Of a stretch of 64,000 bases of DNA, positions 1 through 9,967 are shown one piece after another. The stretch lies in NCBI GenBank assembly GCA_022710935.1, contig JAKLFY010000004.1:1-64000 (forward strand). Reading direction: 5' to 3'. Position numbers and translations under genes: made by a program. The stretch comes from Verrucomicrobiota bacterium. GTDB taxonomy: Bacteria; Verrucomicrobiota; Verrucomicrobiia; Limisphaerales; J093. Numbering within the stretch: the first letter of the stretch is position 1; the number at the start of each line of letters is the position of its first letter. Below the pieces are notes generated by a model that saw nothing but the letters and a program-made list of their open reading frames with translations, had not been told where the DNA came from and did no database searches.

Positions 1-1
1 G

Positions 2-52
2 ACCACCTGGCAGAACCTCTGCGAGCAGTGGCTCGAAGTCGTGATCCCCTAG
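2..52 (+). CDS. C-terminal end of an unidentified protein (partial at window edge)
   Basis: An open frame enters from the left edge and ends with a TAG at 50-52, giving the tail TTWQNLCEQWLEVVIP. Only 16 residues are visible, so no family can be assigned. It converges on the truncated gene that ends at 65, leaving only 12 bases between the two stops. It could be a chance open frame. Confidence 0.3.
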   Translation, partial: TTWQNLCEQWLEVVIP

Positions 53-64
53 CCCCCATCCGAT

Positions 65-748
65 TCATTCGCTGACCCCAGGGCCTGCGCTCCCACCTCG
101 TTCCCGCTTAGCTTGACCCGTATTGACCAACGGTCCCCGCTGCGTGCCCAGGTCGCTGATGAGCAGATAAAGATCGAGCCGGCCCTCGGTCGCCCGGGCG
201 GCGCGCGCGTAGTCTTCGAGGTAGAAATCGGTGAACTTGCGGCAAAGAAAGTGCGCCCACCCTGGCCGCTCGGCCATATCCACGAAGAACTCCTCCCAGC
301 CGCGCACCAGGGCGGGCCGCTGCCAGACATCCGCAAAGCCGTAAACCAAGGCGAACTCCTGGTGCCGGCAGACTTCCTGCGTCAACGGCGCGTAGTCGAA
401 GGCGTCGTTCGCCGGCCAATCGAACGCCTCCAACTCGACGAACGTCCGCGCGCCGCTCAGCGCCCCGCGGGCGTCCTCGCGCATCGGACCCCAGGGCGTC
501 GGTTGCCGCACGTAGCGTTCGCCCCAGAAGTTCTGAAACAGGCCCGCCGCGATCTCACGGTCCTTGGGGACGACGGCGTTCAGGTGGCGCAGGTCGATGC
601 CCAGGCGACAGAGAACCTCCTGGCGGTCCGTCAAGCCCAAGTGGGCCAGCAGTCGGTTCCAGGCCGGCTCTTCCGCCCAGAAGTCGCGCGGCGTGCGGTC
701 GGGCGTCCGGTGGGACAGCGCGGTGAGAACGCGTTCGCGAGGTGTCAT
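65..748 (-). pseudogene. Uroporphyrinogen-decarboxylase (URO-D) family protein, truncated at the C-terminus
   Basis: The N-terminus reads MTPRERVLTALSHRTPDRTP, the classic opening of URO-D/methyltransferase-like proteins that act on corrinoid or porphyrin substrates. I chose the ATG at 748 because family members begin there; an in-frame ATG at 760 would add four residues. About 227 residues remain, against roughly 340-400 in the family. Similarity runs to the DLGTQRGPLV segment, which normally lies in the middle of the barrel. The last 20 or so residues are low-complexity and unlike the family, so the second half of the barrel is missing. It is probably a broken gene; a very divergent short version is the alternative. 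Confidence 0.7.
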
Positions 749-938
749 GCGTGCGGGCATTCGTAGCGCCCCACCGCGCCCGGCTCAACTCAAATGGACG
801 ATCCTTCTCCGCGGGTGCCACCGGGCGTCCCCACCGGTGTCTGTTCTCGGCCTGCAATCAGCCGCATAGAACGGAAAGAACCCTGATGACGCAAACCTTT
901 GACACCGGGGAAGACGTTCGCCCATCTTCGGGGCCGTC
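749..938. other. Divergent intergenic region
   Basis: These 190 bases separate the minus-strand URO-D-type gene from the plus-strand Tat-exported protein and should hold both promoters. No convincing -35/-10 pair, riboswitch or repeat was seen. Confidence 0.4.
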
Positions 939-1874
939 ATGAACAACCACTCGGAACTCCCTCGCTCCGGCCTGGCCTCTTTCGCACACTCGAACCGCCG
1001 CGCCTTCATCCAGGCGGCCGGACTCGCCCTGGGCGGGCTGGGCCTGGGCGCGGGCGCCGGTCGCGCGGCCGAATCGGCGGCGGGCGCCTCGTCTCCGGCC
1101 GGCAGACAGTCGAAGATGCGGCTGGGCCTGGTCACCTACAACCTCGCCAAGGACTGGGATGTGCCGACCATCATCAAGAACTGCGCGGCGTCGAAATTCG
1201 AGGGGGTCGAGTTGCGGACCACGCACGCGCACAAGGTCGAGGTGGCGCTGAGCAATGCCGAACGGGCCGAGGTGAAGAAGCGATTCGAGGACTCGCCGGT
1301 GGTCCTGATGGGTTTGGGCAGCGCCTTCGATTACCACACGCCGGACGCCGCCAAGCTGCGGAAAGACATCGAGGCCACCAAGGAGTACATCGTTCTTGCG
1401 CACGACGTGGGCGCCAGCGGCGTGAAGGTGCGTCCGAATGGCCTGCCCACGGAGGTGCCGGTCGAAAAGACGCTCGAACAGATTGGGAAAGCCCTCCTCG
1501 AACTGGGCGGGTTTGCCGCGGGCCACGGCCAGATGATCCGGCTCGAGGTGCACGGGGCGGGCACATCCCAATTGCCGCACATCCGCCGCATCATGGATGT
1601 CGCCCGCCACCCGAATGTCGGCGTGTGCTGGAACTCGAATCAGAGCGATCTCGATGGCGCGGGCTTCGAGGCCAATTTCGATTCAGTCAAGGACCGGATT
1701 GTGGCGGTGCACATGCGCGACCTTGACCTCGAGGAGTATCCGTGGCGGCGGCTATTGACGCGGCTGAACGACGCGAGTTTTGCCGGTTACTGCCTGGCGG
1801 AGATTCCGGAGAGCGCCGATCCGCTGCGCGTGATGCGCTACTATCGCGCCCTATGGCTCGCCTATCAGGCGTGA
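939..1874 (+). CDS. Tat-exported sugar phosphate isomerase/epimerase-like TIM-barrel protein
   Basis: This 311-residue protein has a twin-arginine signal near its start (SNRRAFIQAAG, then a Gly/Ala/Leu-rich stretch and an AxA-type site around residue 45). The mature part follows the xylose-isomerase-like TIM barrel (AP endonuclease 2 fold), with typical strands such as RLGLVTYNLAK, MIRLEVHGAG and a late IVAVHMRDLDL. Family members isomerise or epimerise sugars or related polyols using a divalent metal. Here the likely place of action is the periplasm. No neighbour reveals the substrate. The ATG at 939 places the RR motif correctly. Confidence 0.8.
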   Translation: MNNHSELPRSGLASFAHSNRRAFIQAAGLALGGLGLGAGAGRAAESAAGASSPAGRQSKMRLGLVTYNLAKDWDVPTIIKNCAASKFEGVELRTTHAHKVEVALSNAERAEVKKRFEDSPVVLMGLGSAFDYHTPDAAKLRKDIEATKEYIVLAHDVGASGVKVRPNGLPTEVPVEKTLEQIGKALLELGGFAAGHGQMIRLEVHGAGTSQLPHIRRIMDVARHPNVGVCWNSNQSDLDGAGFEANFDSVKDRIVAVHMRDLDLEEYPWRRLLTRLNDASFAGYCLAEIPESADPLRVMRYYRALWLAYQA

Positions 1875-1927
1875 AAACGCTTGCGCGCCCTCGCCGGCGG
1901 CTTCGCACCTCGCCAAGCGCCTTGACA

Positions 1928-2048
1928 GGGGACGTCTTCGTCCCCGCCCAATGAAGTCGCAGAATGTGCTCGTGGGCGACGAGGACGTCGCCCCTCCCGT
2001 GCTCTGCTGGCACAGACGATAACGCGCGATCGCCGGCTTGCAGCCGGC
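1928..2048. repeat. Cluster of three short hairpins between convergent genes
   Basis: Three GC-rich inverted repeats follow each other. GGGGACG/CGTCCCC spans 1928-1945, GGGCGAC/GTCGCCC spans 1974-1993, and GCCGGCT/AGCCGGC spans 2032-2048. They sit between the stops of the Tat-exported protein (1874) and the S46 peptidase (2065). A terminating or REP-like role is likely; none is followed by a clear U-tract. Confidence 0.55.
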
Positions 2049-2064
2049 TTAACGCGCCCGCCTC

Positions 2065-4146
2065 TCACTTGAGCCGGCCGGCGACCAATTCGTCCGCCAA
2101 TGCCCGGGCACCGCAGACGCGCCGAAGCGATTCGAGGATGGCGGAGGAATGGACCGACACGGCGCGCGCGACGTCGTCGGTGAAGTAGAAATCAAGGACC
2201 AGGGACTGGATATTGCCGTCGAAGATGATCCCGACGAATTCTCCAGCGCGGTTGACGACGGGGCTGCCGGAGTTCCCGCCGATGATATCCGCGGTGCAGA
2301 CGAAATTGAGAGGGGTATCGAGGTTGAGGGCGTTCTTGCGCTTGAGCCAGCGGGGCGGCAGGTCGAAGGGCGGGCGTCCCTGTTGGTCCTCCCAGCGCTG
2401 ATAGAGGCCGGCGAAGGTTGTTTGGAAGGGGACGTGCTGTCCCGCGTCCTCGTATCCTTTGACCTGGCCGAACGCCAATCTGAGCGTGAAGGTGGCATCG
2501 GGATACGTGTTGGCGCCGTCGATGGCGAAGCGGGCTTTTGCGATCTGCGCGTGGGCTTGGCGCTTGATTTCATCCTGGGTCTCGAGTGTCTTGCGCAACG
2601 CGCGCGCCTCGGCATCGATTGACCTCGCCAGGTCGATCATCGGATCGGAGGCGGCGGCCATGACGCTTTTGCCGCCCTTGTAGAGTTCCTTGCGCCGGGC
2701 GACGTCCTTGACCGTCGCGCCGCGGACCAGGTCGGCTGCGCGCTGTCGGGGCGATTTGCCATCGAGGACGCGTTGGACCAGGGGGTTCGAGTAACCCAAT
2801 TGTTCGACCAGCCACGTGAGGGAATCGGCGAGCCGGACCTGCTCGTAATCGTCGTAGACCGGGCGGGTCGAGAACAGATCGAGTTCGAGCGACTCGCGGT
2901 TCGAGTCGCGGAACTCGCGCAGGCGCTCGCCATCCGGCTTGGCGTGTTCCTCAGCCGCCCGCAACACCGTGCGGGCGATGCCAAACCACTCGCTGTTGAA
3001 TCCGTGGCCGGCTTCGAGCAGGCGGTACATCCGCGCGTGCTCGGCCATGACCGCCTGTGCCGCCGCGATGCGGTCCCAGGCGTCGCGGGCCTCCTGGAAA
3101 CGGGCGTCGCCCGACACAGCGGCCCGGAGCCTCTGTTCGGCGGCTCGTTTGGATGCGATGAACGCCGGATCGAGCAGGCCGGCCAGGCCGCCTTCGCGTG
3201 CTTTGCGGCTGTTCTGGACGCCGAAGAGGTCGTCCCTGACCTTGCGGGCGTTCTCGGCATTGCGCTGGCCCCACGCATCGAGCACCACCTCGCGCCGATG
3301 CAGCAACTGGAGCGTGTACGGGTACTGCACGTCCCGCAGATACTCGAGTTCGGCCACCGTCAGCATCCGATCCGTGCGCCCGGGATGGCCCGACACGAAC
3401 ACCAGTTCGCCATCCGCCGCGCCGGCCTTGCTCCAGCGGAGGGCGTGCGGCACCTTGGCCGGCTTGCCGTTCTCGTAGACGCGGAAGAAGCAGATATCCA
3501 GGTTGTAACGCGGGTACTCGAAGTTGTCCGGATCGCCGCCGAAGAAGGCGACCTGCTGTTCGGGGGCGAAGACGAGGCGGACGTCGGTGTAGCGTTTGAA
3601 GCGGTAGAGATGGTAGAGGCCGCCCTGGTAGAGCGTCACCACGTCGCTGCGCAGGCCGGTGGTGTCGAGCGATTCCTTCTCGATTTGGGCCATGACCTTG
3701 CGACGGGCGAGAAACGCCTCCTCGGCGCTGAGACCGGGCGTGACGGCCGCATTCACGCGCCCGGTCACATCCTCGATGCTCATCAGGACGTTCAGTTCGA
3801 GGTCGTGGCACTGCTTCTCCTCGGCCAGGGTTCGGGCATGGAACCCGTCCCGCAGGTAATTGTGGTCCTTGTCGCCGAACTTTTGGAGGGCGTCGGCGCC
3901 GACGTGATGATTCGAGGCCACGAGGCCGTCTTCGGACACGAACGAGCCGGACCCGCCGCTGTTGAACCGGACGGAAGCCTTCTGGAGATGTTCGAGCCAG
4001 GCGTCGGAGGGCTCGAATCCGTAGCGTTCGCGCAAGATGTGGCGCGGGGGGTTGTTGAACAGCCACATTCCTTCGTCGGAATGCGCGGAGCCGCCGGTCA
4101 TCGTCGCGGCGGCGAGAAGGACAGTCTGCATGAGTATTCGTTGCAT
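2065..4146 (-). CDS. S46 family serine peptidase (dipeptidyl-peptidase 7/11 type), secreted
   Basis: The 693-residue protein has a short Sec signal (LLAAATMTGGSAHS) and starts its mature part with the family hallmark DEGMWLFNNPP. S46 enzymes are periplasmic dipeptidyl aminopeptidases with a chymotrypsin-like double barrel and a helical lid. The catalytic His region is visible as ASNHHVG (residues 77-83) and the nucleophile as GNSGSPVVNRAG near the C-terminus. The length agrees with DPP7/DPP11 (about 700). The motif NHHVG replaces the usual NHHCG, a small departure. It is probably transcribed alone, because hairpins separate it from the upstream ychF. Its role is likely peptide scavenging. Confidence 0.92.
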   Translation of the reverse strand: MQRILMQTVLLAAATMTGGSAHSDEGMWLFNNPPRHILRERYGFEPSDAWLEHLQKASVRFNSGGSGSFVSEDGLVASNHHVGADALQKFGDKDHNYLRDGFHARTLAEEKQCHDLELNVLMSIEDVTGRVNAAVTPGLSAEEAFLARRKVMAQIEKESLDTTGLRSDVVTLYQGGLYHLYRFKRYTDVRLVFAPEQQVAFFGGDPDNFEYPRYNLDICFFRVYENGKPAKVPHALRWSKAGAADGELVFVSGHPGRTDRMLTVAELEYLRDVQYPYTLQLLHRREVVLDAWGQRNAENARKVRDDLFGVQNSRKAREGGLAGLLDPAFIASKRAAEQRLRAAVSGDARFQEARDAWDRIAAAQAVMAEHARMYRLLEAGHGFNSEWFGIARTVLRAAEEHAKPDGERLREFRDSNRESLELDLFSTRPVYDDYEQVRLADSLTWLVEQLGYSNPLVQRVLDGKSPRQRAADLVRGATVKDVARRKELYKGGKSVMAAASDPMIDLARSIDAEARALRKTLETQDEIKRQAHAQIAKARFAIDGANTYPDATFTLRLAFGQVKGYEDAGQHVPFQTTFAGLYQRWEDQQGRPPFDLPPRWLKRKNALNLDTPLNFVCTADIIGGNSGSPVVNRAGEFVGIIFDGNIQSLVLDFYFTDDVARAVSVHSSAILESLRRVCGARALADELVAGRLK

Positions 4147-4203
4147 AGCTTGTTGGATTGGCAGCGGCGGCGTTCTCTACAGAGCGACATGAATGTTCAG
4201 CAC

Positions 4204-4238
4204 CGGGTCAGGCGACCCGGCCTCCAAACCTGGAGGCC
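4204..4238 (-). terminator. Two abutting hairpins downstream of ychF
   Basis: CGGGTC/GACCCG (4204-4219) abuts GGCCTCCA/TGGAGGCC with a 4-base loop (4219-4238). They lie between the ychF stop and the S46 peptidase start, both on the minus strand, so they could terminate ychF transcription. No U-tract is evident. Confidence 0.4.
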
Positions 4239-4361
4239 GCGCGCCTTCACGCGACGGAACTTCTGACGCTGTGTATTGCCCGCATCGGTCCGCCTCTTCG
4301 AGGTTTCGGGTTCGCGGTGGTTACAACTGCATGACCCATCCGGGATTGTTCGCCGGCTTGT

Positions 4362-5465
4362 TCACACGCTGAATTTGAAAAGGAGCACGTCGCCGTCCCG
4401 CACCACATAGTCGCGGCCCTCGTGGGAGTAGTGCCCCGTCTCGCGCGCGTGGGCCACCGACCCGCACCGGACGAGGTCGGCGCAGCTCACGCGCTCGGCT
4501 TTGATGAAGCCCTTCTCGAAATCGGTGTGGACGGTTCCGGCCGCGCGCAGTGCGGTCTCGCCGCCGCGGAGGGTCCAGGCCCGCGCTTCCTTTTCATTGA
4601 AGGTGAAGAAGGTGCGGAGTCCCAGCAACTGATAGGTGCTGCGGATCAGGGCATCGAGCCCGGATTCCTTGACGCCCAATTCCTCGAGGTAGAGCCTCGC
4701 CTCTTCAGGTGTCAGATCGGCAGCTTCGCTCTCCAACTGGGCACAGACGACCACGGTGTCGCAGGCATGGTGGCGCCGGGCGTAATCGCGCACCTGGGCC
4801 ACGTACGGGTTCTCGTCGAGACGCGGCAGATCGGCTTCCTTGACATTGGCGGCGAAGATGGTCGGGCGCGTGGTCAGGAGGCAAGAGGGGCGCGCCAGGT
4901 CCCATTCCTCCCTGGCGAGGTTGAGCGTGAGGGCGGGGTGGCCCGCGTTGAGATGCGGCTCGAGCTTGTCGAGGACATGAGTTTCCGCCAGCGCGTGTTT
5001 CTCGAGGGCCCGGACCTCCTTGAGGATGCGCTCGCGCCGCCGCTTGAGGGCTTCGAGATCCGCCAGCACCAGCTCGGTGGTCACGATCTCGATGTCGCGG
5101 ACCGGATCGACGCTGCCGGTGACATGCACGATGTCGGGGTCGTCGAAGCAGCGCACGACGTGGACCAGGGCGTCGACTTCGCGGATGTGGCTGAGGAACT
5201 TGTTGCCCAGGCCTTCGCCCTGGGATGCGCCCTTGACCAGGCCGGCGATGTCCACAAACTCGACCGCCGGCGGAATGGTCGTGGGCACTTTGGCGATGCG
5301 GGCGAGGGCTTCGAGGCGCGGCTCCGGCACGTTCACGACGCCCAGGTTGGGCTCGATCGTGCAGAACGGGTAGTTTTCCGCCGGGGCCTTGCGGGAACGC
5401 GTCAGGGCGTTGAACAGCGTGGATTTGCCGACGTTGGGCAAACCGAGGATTCCGGCTTTGAGCAT
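4362..5465 (-). CDS. ychF: Ribosome-associated ATPase YchF/OLA1
   Basis: The start at 5465 gives [20 protein letters not shown], the invariant YchF opening with its P-loop, and a 367-residue product (E. coli YchF is 363). An upstream in-frame extension was rejected because it precedes the universal start. The nucleotide-specificity motif is NVKE rather than NKxD, which marks the ATP-preferring OLA1 branch of the Obg GTPases. A C-terminal TGS domain ([17 protein letters not shown] to the FKFSV end) completes the family layout. YchF binds ribosomes and affects stress responses and translation. It diverges from the efflux operon. Confidence 0.97.
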   Translation of the reverse strand: MLKAGILGLPNVGKSTLFNALTRSRKAPAENYPFCTIEPNLGVVNVPEPRLEALARIAKVPTTIPPAVEFVDIAGLVKGASQGEGLGNKFLSHIREVDALVHVVRCFDDPDIVHVTGSVDPVRDIEIVTTELVLADLEALKRRRERILKEVRALEKHALAETHVLDKLEPHLNAGHPALTLNLAREEWDLARPSCLLTTRPTIFAANVKEADLPRLDENPYVAQVRDYARRHHACDTVVVCAQLESEAADLTPEEARLYLEELGVKESGLDALIRSTYQLLGLRTFFTFNEKEARAWTLRGGETALRAAGTVHTDFEKGFIKAERVSCADLVRCGSVAHARETGHYSHEGRDYVVRDGDVLLFKFSV

Positions 5466-5557
5466 GGGCGTCTTGTACGGCTTCAGCCGGGAAATGAACA
5501 TCCAAAAAATCGCTGTTCGACTTTTTGCGAGGATGTGACACAGTGCGCGCAACGCCT

Positions 5558-6799
5558 ATGCAACCAGGTTCGTTGTGCCTGACAGATCGAGCCACCGCGT
5601 CGCTGTGCCCCGGACCGTCGGGTCGATGGCGCCGGGTGCTTTCCTGGGGAGCCTTTCTCGCGACGGTGCTGTTTGTGCCGGGATGCACAAAGCCGCCCTC
5701 GCCCTCCTCGCTGCCGCCGCCGGTGGTCCTGATCGCCGAGGTCACGGCCAGCAATGTGCCGGTGGTAATCGAGTACATCGGACAACTCGATTCCCCCCAG
5801 AACGTCGAGGTGCGCGCGCGGGTCGAGGCCTTTGTCGAGAAGATCCTGTTCACCGAGGGGGCGACGGTGAACCAGGGAGACCCGCTCTATCTGCTCGACA
5901 CCAAGCCGTTTCTCGAACGGCTCGAGGCCGCCAAGGGCGGGCTGGCCGAGGCCCGGGCCGCCTTGAACAAGTACGAGAAGGACGTGGCCCGCCTCCGACC
6001 GCTGGCCGAGAAACGCGCGATCCCGCAGCAGGATCTCGACAATGCGATTGCCTCGGTGGATGTCGGCCGGGCGAACGTTCAAACCGCCGAGGCGCGGCTC
6101 AAGTCGTCGGAACTGGACCTCTCCTATTGCGACGTGCGCGCGCCGGCCTCGGGTCGGATCGGGGCGAAGGAGGTTTCGGTGGGCGAGCTGGTGGGCAAGG
6201 GGCAGCCGACGTTGTTGGCCACGATTTCGCAACTGGATCCCATCTGGTTCTATGGCAGCATCAGCGAGGTGGACTATCTGCGCGGATTGGAAGTCGAGCG
6301 CCGATTCGGTCTGCGGTTCATTGATGTCCCCCTCACCCTGATCCTGGCCGACGGCTCCGAACACGCCGAGCCGGGCAAGTGGGTCTTCGCCGACCGCGCG
6401 GTCGACACCACCACCGGCACACTGCGTGCGCGCGCCGTGTTCCCCAACCCCGGCGGCGCGCTGCGGCCCGGGATGTTTGGCCGGGTCCGCATGGTCCTGA
6501 GGATCGACCGTCCGAGCCTTCTGGTTCCGCAACGCGCCGTGCAGGAACTGCAGGGCAAACACTTTGTCTGGGTGGTGGACGACGCGAAGACCGCCATGCA
6601 GCGCCCGGTGAAGGCCGGGGTGCGCTTCGGCAGCGCCTGGGTGATCGACGAGGGCCTCAAGGCCGGCGAACGCATCATCGTCGAGGGCGCGCAGAAAGCG
6701 CGGCAGGGCGCGCCTGTGCAGCCCATGACGGCCGAGGAGATGGCCCAGGCCGCCGCCGCGCGGCAGGCCGGCGCTCAGAAACCCGTCGCCAAGGAGTAG
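5558..6799 (+). CDS. RND efflux periplasmic adaptor (membrane fusion protein) lipoprotein
   Basis: About 413 residues from the ATG at 5558. The N-terminus has a hydrophobic stretch ending in a lipobox-like VPGC, so the adaptor is probably lipid-anchored in the periplasm. The order is standard for AcrA/MexA proteins: a lipoyl-type half (VEVRARVEAFVEKILF), a coiled-coil hairpin (KGGLAEARAALNKYEKD and KRAIPQQDLDNAIASVD), a second lipoyl half, then beta-barrel and membrane-proximal domains. It bridges the inner-membrane pump and the outer-membrane channel encoded next. The spacing to the pump gene is 3 bases. A TTG at 5525 in the same frame is a weaker start. Confidence 0.93.
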   Translation: MQPGSLCLTDRATASLCPGPSGRWRRVLSWGAFLATVLFVPGCTKPPSPSSLPPPVVLIAEVTASNVPVVIEYIGQLDSPQNVEVRARVEAFVEKILFTEGATVNQGDPLYLLDTKPFLERLEAAKGGLAEARAALNKYEKDVARLRPLAEKRAIPQQDLDNAIASVDVGRANVQTAEARLKSSELDLSYCDVRAPASGRIGAKEVSVGELVGKGQPTLLATISQLDPIWFYGSISEVDYLRGLEVERRFGLRFIDVPLTLILADGSEHAEPGKWVFADRAVDTTTGTLRARAVFPNPGGALRPGMFGRVRMVLRIDRPSLLVPQRAVQELQGKHFVWVVDDAKTAMQRPVKAGVRFGSAWVIDEGLKAGERIIVEGAQKARQGAPVQPMTAEEMAQAAAARQAGAQKPVAKE

Positions 6800-6802
6800 C
6801 GC

Positions 6803-9800
6803 ATGGCCGACTTTTTCATTCGCCGCCCGATTGTGGCGATGGTGATTTCGATCGTCATCGTCCTGGTGGGCCTGATCTCCCTGACGCGCCTGCCCATTGC
6901 GGAGTATCCGGCCGTGAGCCCGACCCTGATCCAGGCGACCGCGACTTACCGCGGCGCGGCGGCCGAGGCGGTCATGGACTCCGTGGCGACGCCGATCGAA
7001 TCGCAGGTCAACGGCGTCGACAAGATGCTCTACCTCCAGTCGGTCAGCGCCAATGACGGCAAGATGACGCTCAATGTCACGTTCGATGTGGGGACGGACG
7101 TGGACATCATGCAAGTCAACACGCAGAACCGGGTGTCGCTGGCCACGCCGCAGCTCCCCGACGCCGTCAAGCGCGAGGGGGTGACCGTCAAGCGTTCGAG
7201 CCCGGACGTCCTCCTGGTGATCGGGCTGTTCTCTCCGGAGCGGACGTGGGACTCGGTGTTTCTCGGCAACTATGCCAACATCAACCTGGTCGACGCCATC
7301 AAACGCGTGCCCGGCGTGGGGGACGTGAACAACTTCACCGCCCAGGACTACGCCATGCGCGTCTGGCTGCGTCCGGACAAACTGGCCATTCTGGGTCTGA
7401 CGCCCGACGACGTCAGCTCGGCCATCCGCGAGCAGAATGCGCAGTCGCCCGCCGGGGTCATCGGGGCCGAGCCCGCCCCGCCCGGCCAGGAACTCCAGTA
7501 CAACGTCCGCACCCTCGGCCTGCTCCGCGAGGCGTCCGAGTTCGAGGAGATCATCGTCCGCTCGAACCCTGACGGCTCGCATGTGAAGATCAAGGACATC
7601 GCCCGGGTGGAACTCGGGGCGCAGACCTACGCCATCCGGGCCCGTCTGAACCAGAAGAGCTGCGCCGCGCTCGGCGTCTACCTGGCGCCCGGCGCCAACG
7701 CGCTGGCGACCGCCGATGCGATCAAGCGTCTGCTCGAGGACCGGAAGGCGCAGTTCCCGCCGGACATGGACTACGAGATCACGCTGGACTCGACGCTGCC
7801 GATCAAGGCGTCGATGAACGAGATTGTCCACACGCTGTTCGAGGCGCTGGTGCTGGTGCTCCTGGTGGTGTTCATCTTCCTGCAGAGCGTCCGGGCCACG
7901 ATCATACCCATGCTGACGGTCCCGGTCTCGCTGCTGGGGGTGTTCATCGCCTTCCCGCTGCTCGGGTTCAGCGTGAACACGCTGACCCTCTTCGGCCTGG
8001 TGCTGGCAATCGGGATCGTGGTCGACGACGCCATCGTGGTGGTGGAAGCGGTGCAGCATCACATCGAGCGCGGGCTGACGCCTGTCGAGGCCACGCGGCA
8101 AGCGATGCGTGAAGTCTCCGGGCCGGTCGTGGCGATCGCCCTGGTTCTCTGCGCGGTGTTCGTGCCGGTGGCCTTCATGGGGGGCGTGACGGGCCGTCTC
8201 TACCAGCAGTTTGCCATCACCATTGCGGTGTCGGTCGTTTTCTCGGCCTTGAACGCCCTGACCCTCAGCCCGGCGTTGAGCGCGATGCTCCTGCGCAAGC
8301 CGACGCCCGGACGCGGGCCGGTGGGCGCCTTCTTTCAATGGTTCAACGGCGCCTTTGACCGCGTCACCCACGGCTACACCGCCATCGTTCGCTTCCTGGT
8401 CCGCAAGGCCGCGCGCTCGATGCTGCTGCTCGTGGCCGCCGTCGGCGGCATCCTGATTCTCTCCCGGGTTGTCCCGGGCGGGTTTATTCCGGACGAGGAC
8501 AAGGGCTACCTGTTTCTGGCGCTCGAGTTGCCGGAAGGCAGCTCGCTGCAGCGGACCGACGAGGTGCTCGAGAAGGCGGAGGCGGTCGTCATGGCCACGC
8601 ACGGCGTGCGGTCCGCGGTCGCGATCTCGGGCTTCAATCTCCTCAACAGCCTCAACAGCCCGAATGCCGCCCTGATGTTCATCGGTCTCGATGACTGGGA
8701 GGAACGCAAGACGCCTGCACTCCATGCCAGCGCCATCGCGCGGCAGTGGAACCGGACATTCTTCGCGTTCCCGTCGGCGCGGGTTTTCGCGTTCGGTCCG
8801 CCCGCTCTTCCGGGGTACGGGAATGTGTCGGGGTTCTCGCTTCAGTTCCAGGACCGGTCGGGCGGATCGGTGGATCACCTGTCGTCCGGCGTGCAGCAGT
8901 TCATCACCGAGGCTTCGAAGCGCCCCGAGATCGGGCGGTTGTCGACGACGTTCCAGCCGGTGACCCCGCAGGTGCGGGTCGAGCTCGATCGCGAGAAGGC
9001 GCGCACGCTGGGTGTGAAGGTCGACAGCGTGTTCTCGACCCTGCAAGCCTACCTGAGCGGGCTCTACGTGAACGACTTTGTCCGATTCGGACGCGTGTTC
9101 AAGGTGTTCGTGGCCGCCGAACCCCGGTTTGCCAGCCGCCCGGACCAGATCGGCGACCTCTACGTGCGCAACGGCGACGGGAAAATGGTGCCGCTCGACA
9201 GCCTGGTCCGAATCGAGCCGATGTCCGGGCCGAACTTCGCCGCCCGTTTCAATCTGTATCCGGCCGCGGAAGTCTTGGGCGCGCCGGCGCCTGGCTACAG
9301 CTCCGCCCAGGCCCTGCGCGCCATCGAGGATGTCGCGCGCCAACTGCCGCGCGAATACGGCTACGAGTGGTCCGGACTCACCCTGCAGCAGAAGCGGGCC
9401 GAGGGCGAGGCCGGCGTCGTCTTCGGCATGGCGATCGTCTTTGTGTTTCTGCTGCTCGCGGCGCAGTACGAAAGCTGGGCCCTGCCCTTCTCCGTGCTGC
9501 TGGCGACGCCGCTGGTCGTGCTCGGCACTTTCACCGGCCTGCTGGCCCGGCAGTTTGACCTCAACGTCTATGCCCAGATCGGTCTCGTGATGCTCATCGG
9601 CCTGGCCGCCAAAAACGCCATCCTCATCGTCGAGTTCGCCAAAATGCGGCGCGAGGAGGGCCACGAGATCATCGAGGCCGCCGTTGCGGGATCGCAGCTC
9701 CGATTGCGCCCGATTCTCATGACCTCCTTCGCCTTCATCCTGGGCTGCGTGCCGTTGATGCTGGCCTCGGGTTCCGGCGCCGCCGCGCGCAGCACGATGG

Positions 9801-9967
9801 GGACAGGCGTCGTCTTCGGCATGACCGTGGCCACCGCGGTCGGGGTGTTCCTCGTGCCGGTCTGCTATGTGTTCGTGCAAACCCTGGCCGCGCGGGAAGG
9901 CAAGACCGCCCCGCTGCCGGCGCGTGCGGTGGCGGCTGGCGGCGAATCGGAAGGAGCGGTCCCATGA
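6803..9967 (+). CDS. RND multidrug efflux pump, inner-membrane HAE1 family (AcrB/MexB type)
   Basis: This 1054-residue protein begins MADFFIRRPIVAMVISIVI, the typical HAE1 start with TM1. It has two large periplasmic loops and twelve expected membrane segments. The proton-relay aspartates are visible in TM4 as GIVVDDAIVVVE. The second half carries the matching LLLAAQYESWALPFSVLL and MLIGLAAKNAILIVEFA segments. Pumps of this type form trimers that use the proton gradient to expel drugs, bile salts or dyes. The product sits between the adaptor upstream and the channel downstream, whose ATG overlaps its stop. Confidence 0.97.
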   Translation: MADFFIRRPIVAMVISIVIVLVGLISLTRLPIAEYPAVSPTLIQATATYRGAAAEAVMDSVATPIESQVNGVDKMLYLQSVSANDGKMTLNVTFDVGTDVDIMQVNTQNRVSLATPQLPDAVKREGVTVKRSSPDVLLVIGLFSPERTWDSVFLGNYANINLVDAIKRVPGVGDVNNFTAQDYAMRVWLRPDKLAILGLTPDDVSSAIREQNAQSPAGVIGAEPAPPGQELQYNVRTLGLLREASEFEEIIVRSNPDGSHVKIKDIARVELGAQTYAIRARLNQKSCAALGVYLAPGANALATADAIKRLLEDRKAQFPPDMDYEITLDSTLPIKASMNEIVHTLFEALVLVLLVVFIFLQSVRATIIPMLTVPVSLLGVFIAFPLLGFSVNTLTLFGLVLAIGIVVDDAIVVVEAVQHHIERGLTPVEATRQAMREVSGPVVAIALVLCAVFVPVAFMGGVTGRLYQQFAITIAVSVVFSALNALTLSPALSAMLLRKPTPGRGPVGAFFQWFNGAFDRVTHGYTAIVRFLVRKAARSMLLLVAAVGGILILSRVVPGGFIPDEDKGYLFLALELPEGSSLQRTDEVLEKAEAVVMATHGVRSAVAISGFNLLNSLNSPNAALMFIGLDDWEERKTPALHASAIARQWNRTFFAFPSARVFAFGPPALPGYGNVSGFSLQFQDRSGGSVDHLSSGVQQFITEASKRPEIGRLSTTFQPVTPQVRVELDREKARTLGVKVDSVFSTLQAYLSGLYVNDFVRFGRVFKVFVAAEPRFASRPDQIGDLYVRNGDGKMVPLDSLVRIEPMSGPNFAARFNLYPAAEVLGAPAPGYSSAQALRAIEDVARQLPREYGYEWSGLTLQQKRAEGEAGVVFGMAIVFVFLLLAAQYESWALPFSVLLATPLVVLGTFTGLLARQFDLNVYAQIGLVMLIGLAAKNAILIVEFAKMRREEGHEIIEAAVAGSQLRLRPILMTSFAFILGCVPLMLASGSGAAARSTMGTGVVFGMTVATAVGVFLVPVCYVFVQTLAAREGKTAPLPARAVAAGGESEGAVP

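Noticed and set aside
5483-9880. A 1465-codon open frame on the minus strand across the efflux genes
   Set aside because: It is His/Arg/Gln-rich, matches no family and lies antisense to well-supported RND genes. Long antisense frames are common in high-GC DNA.
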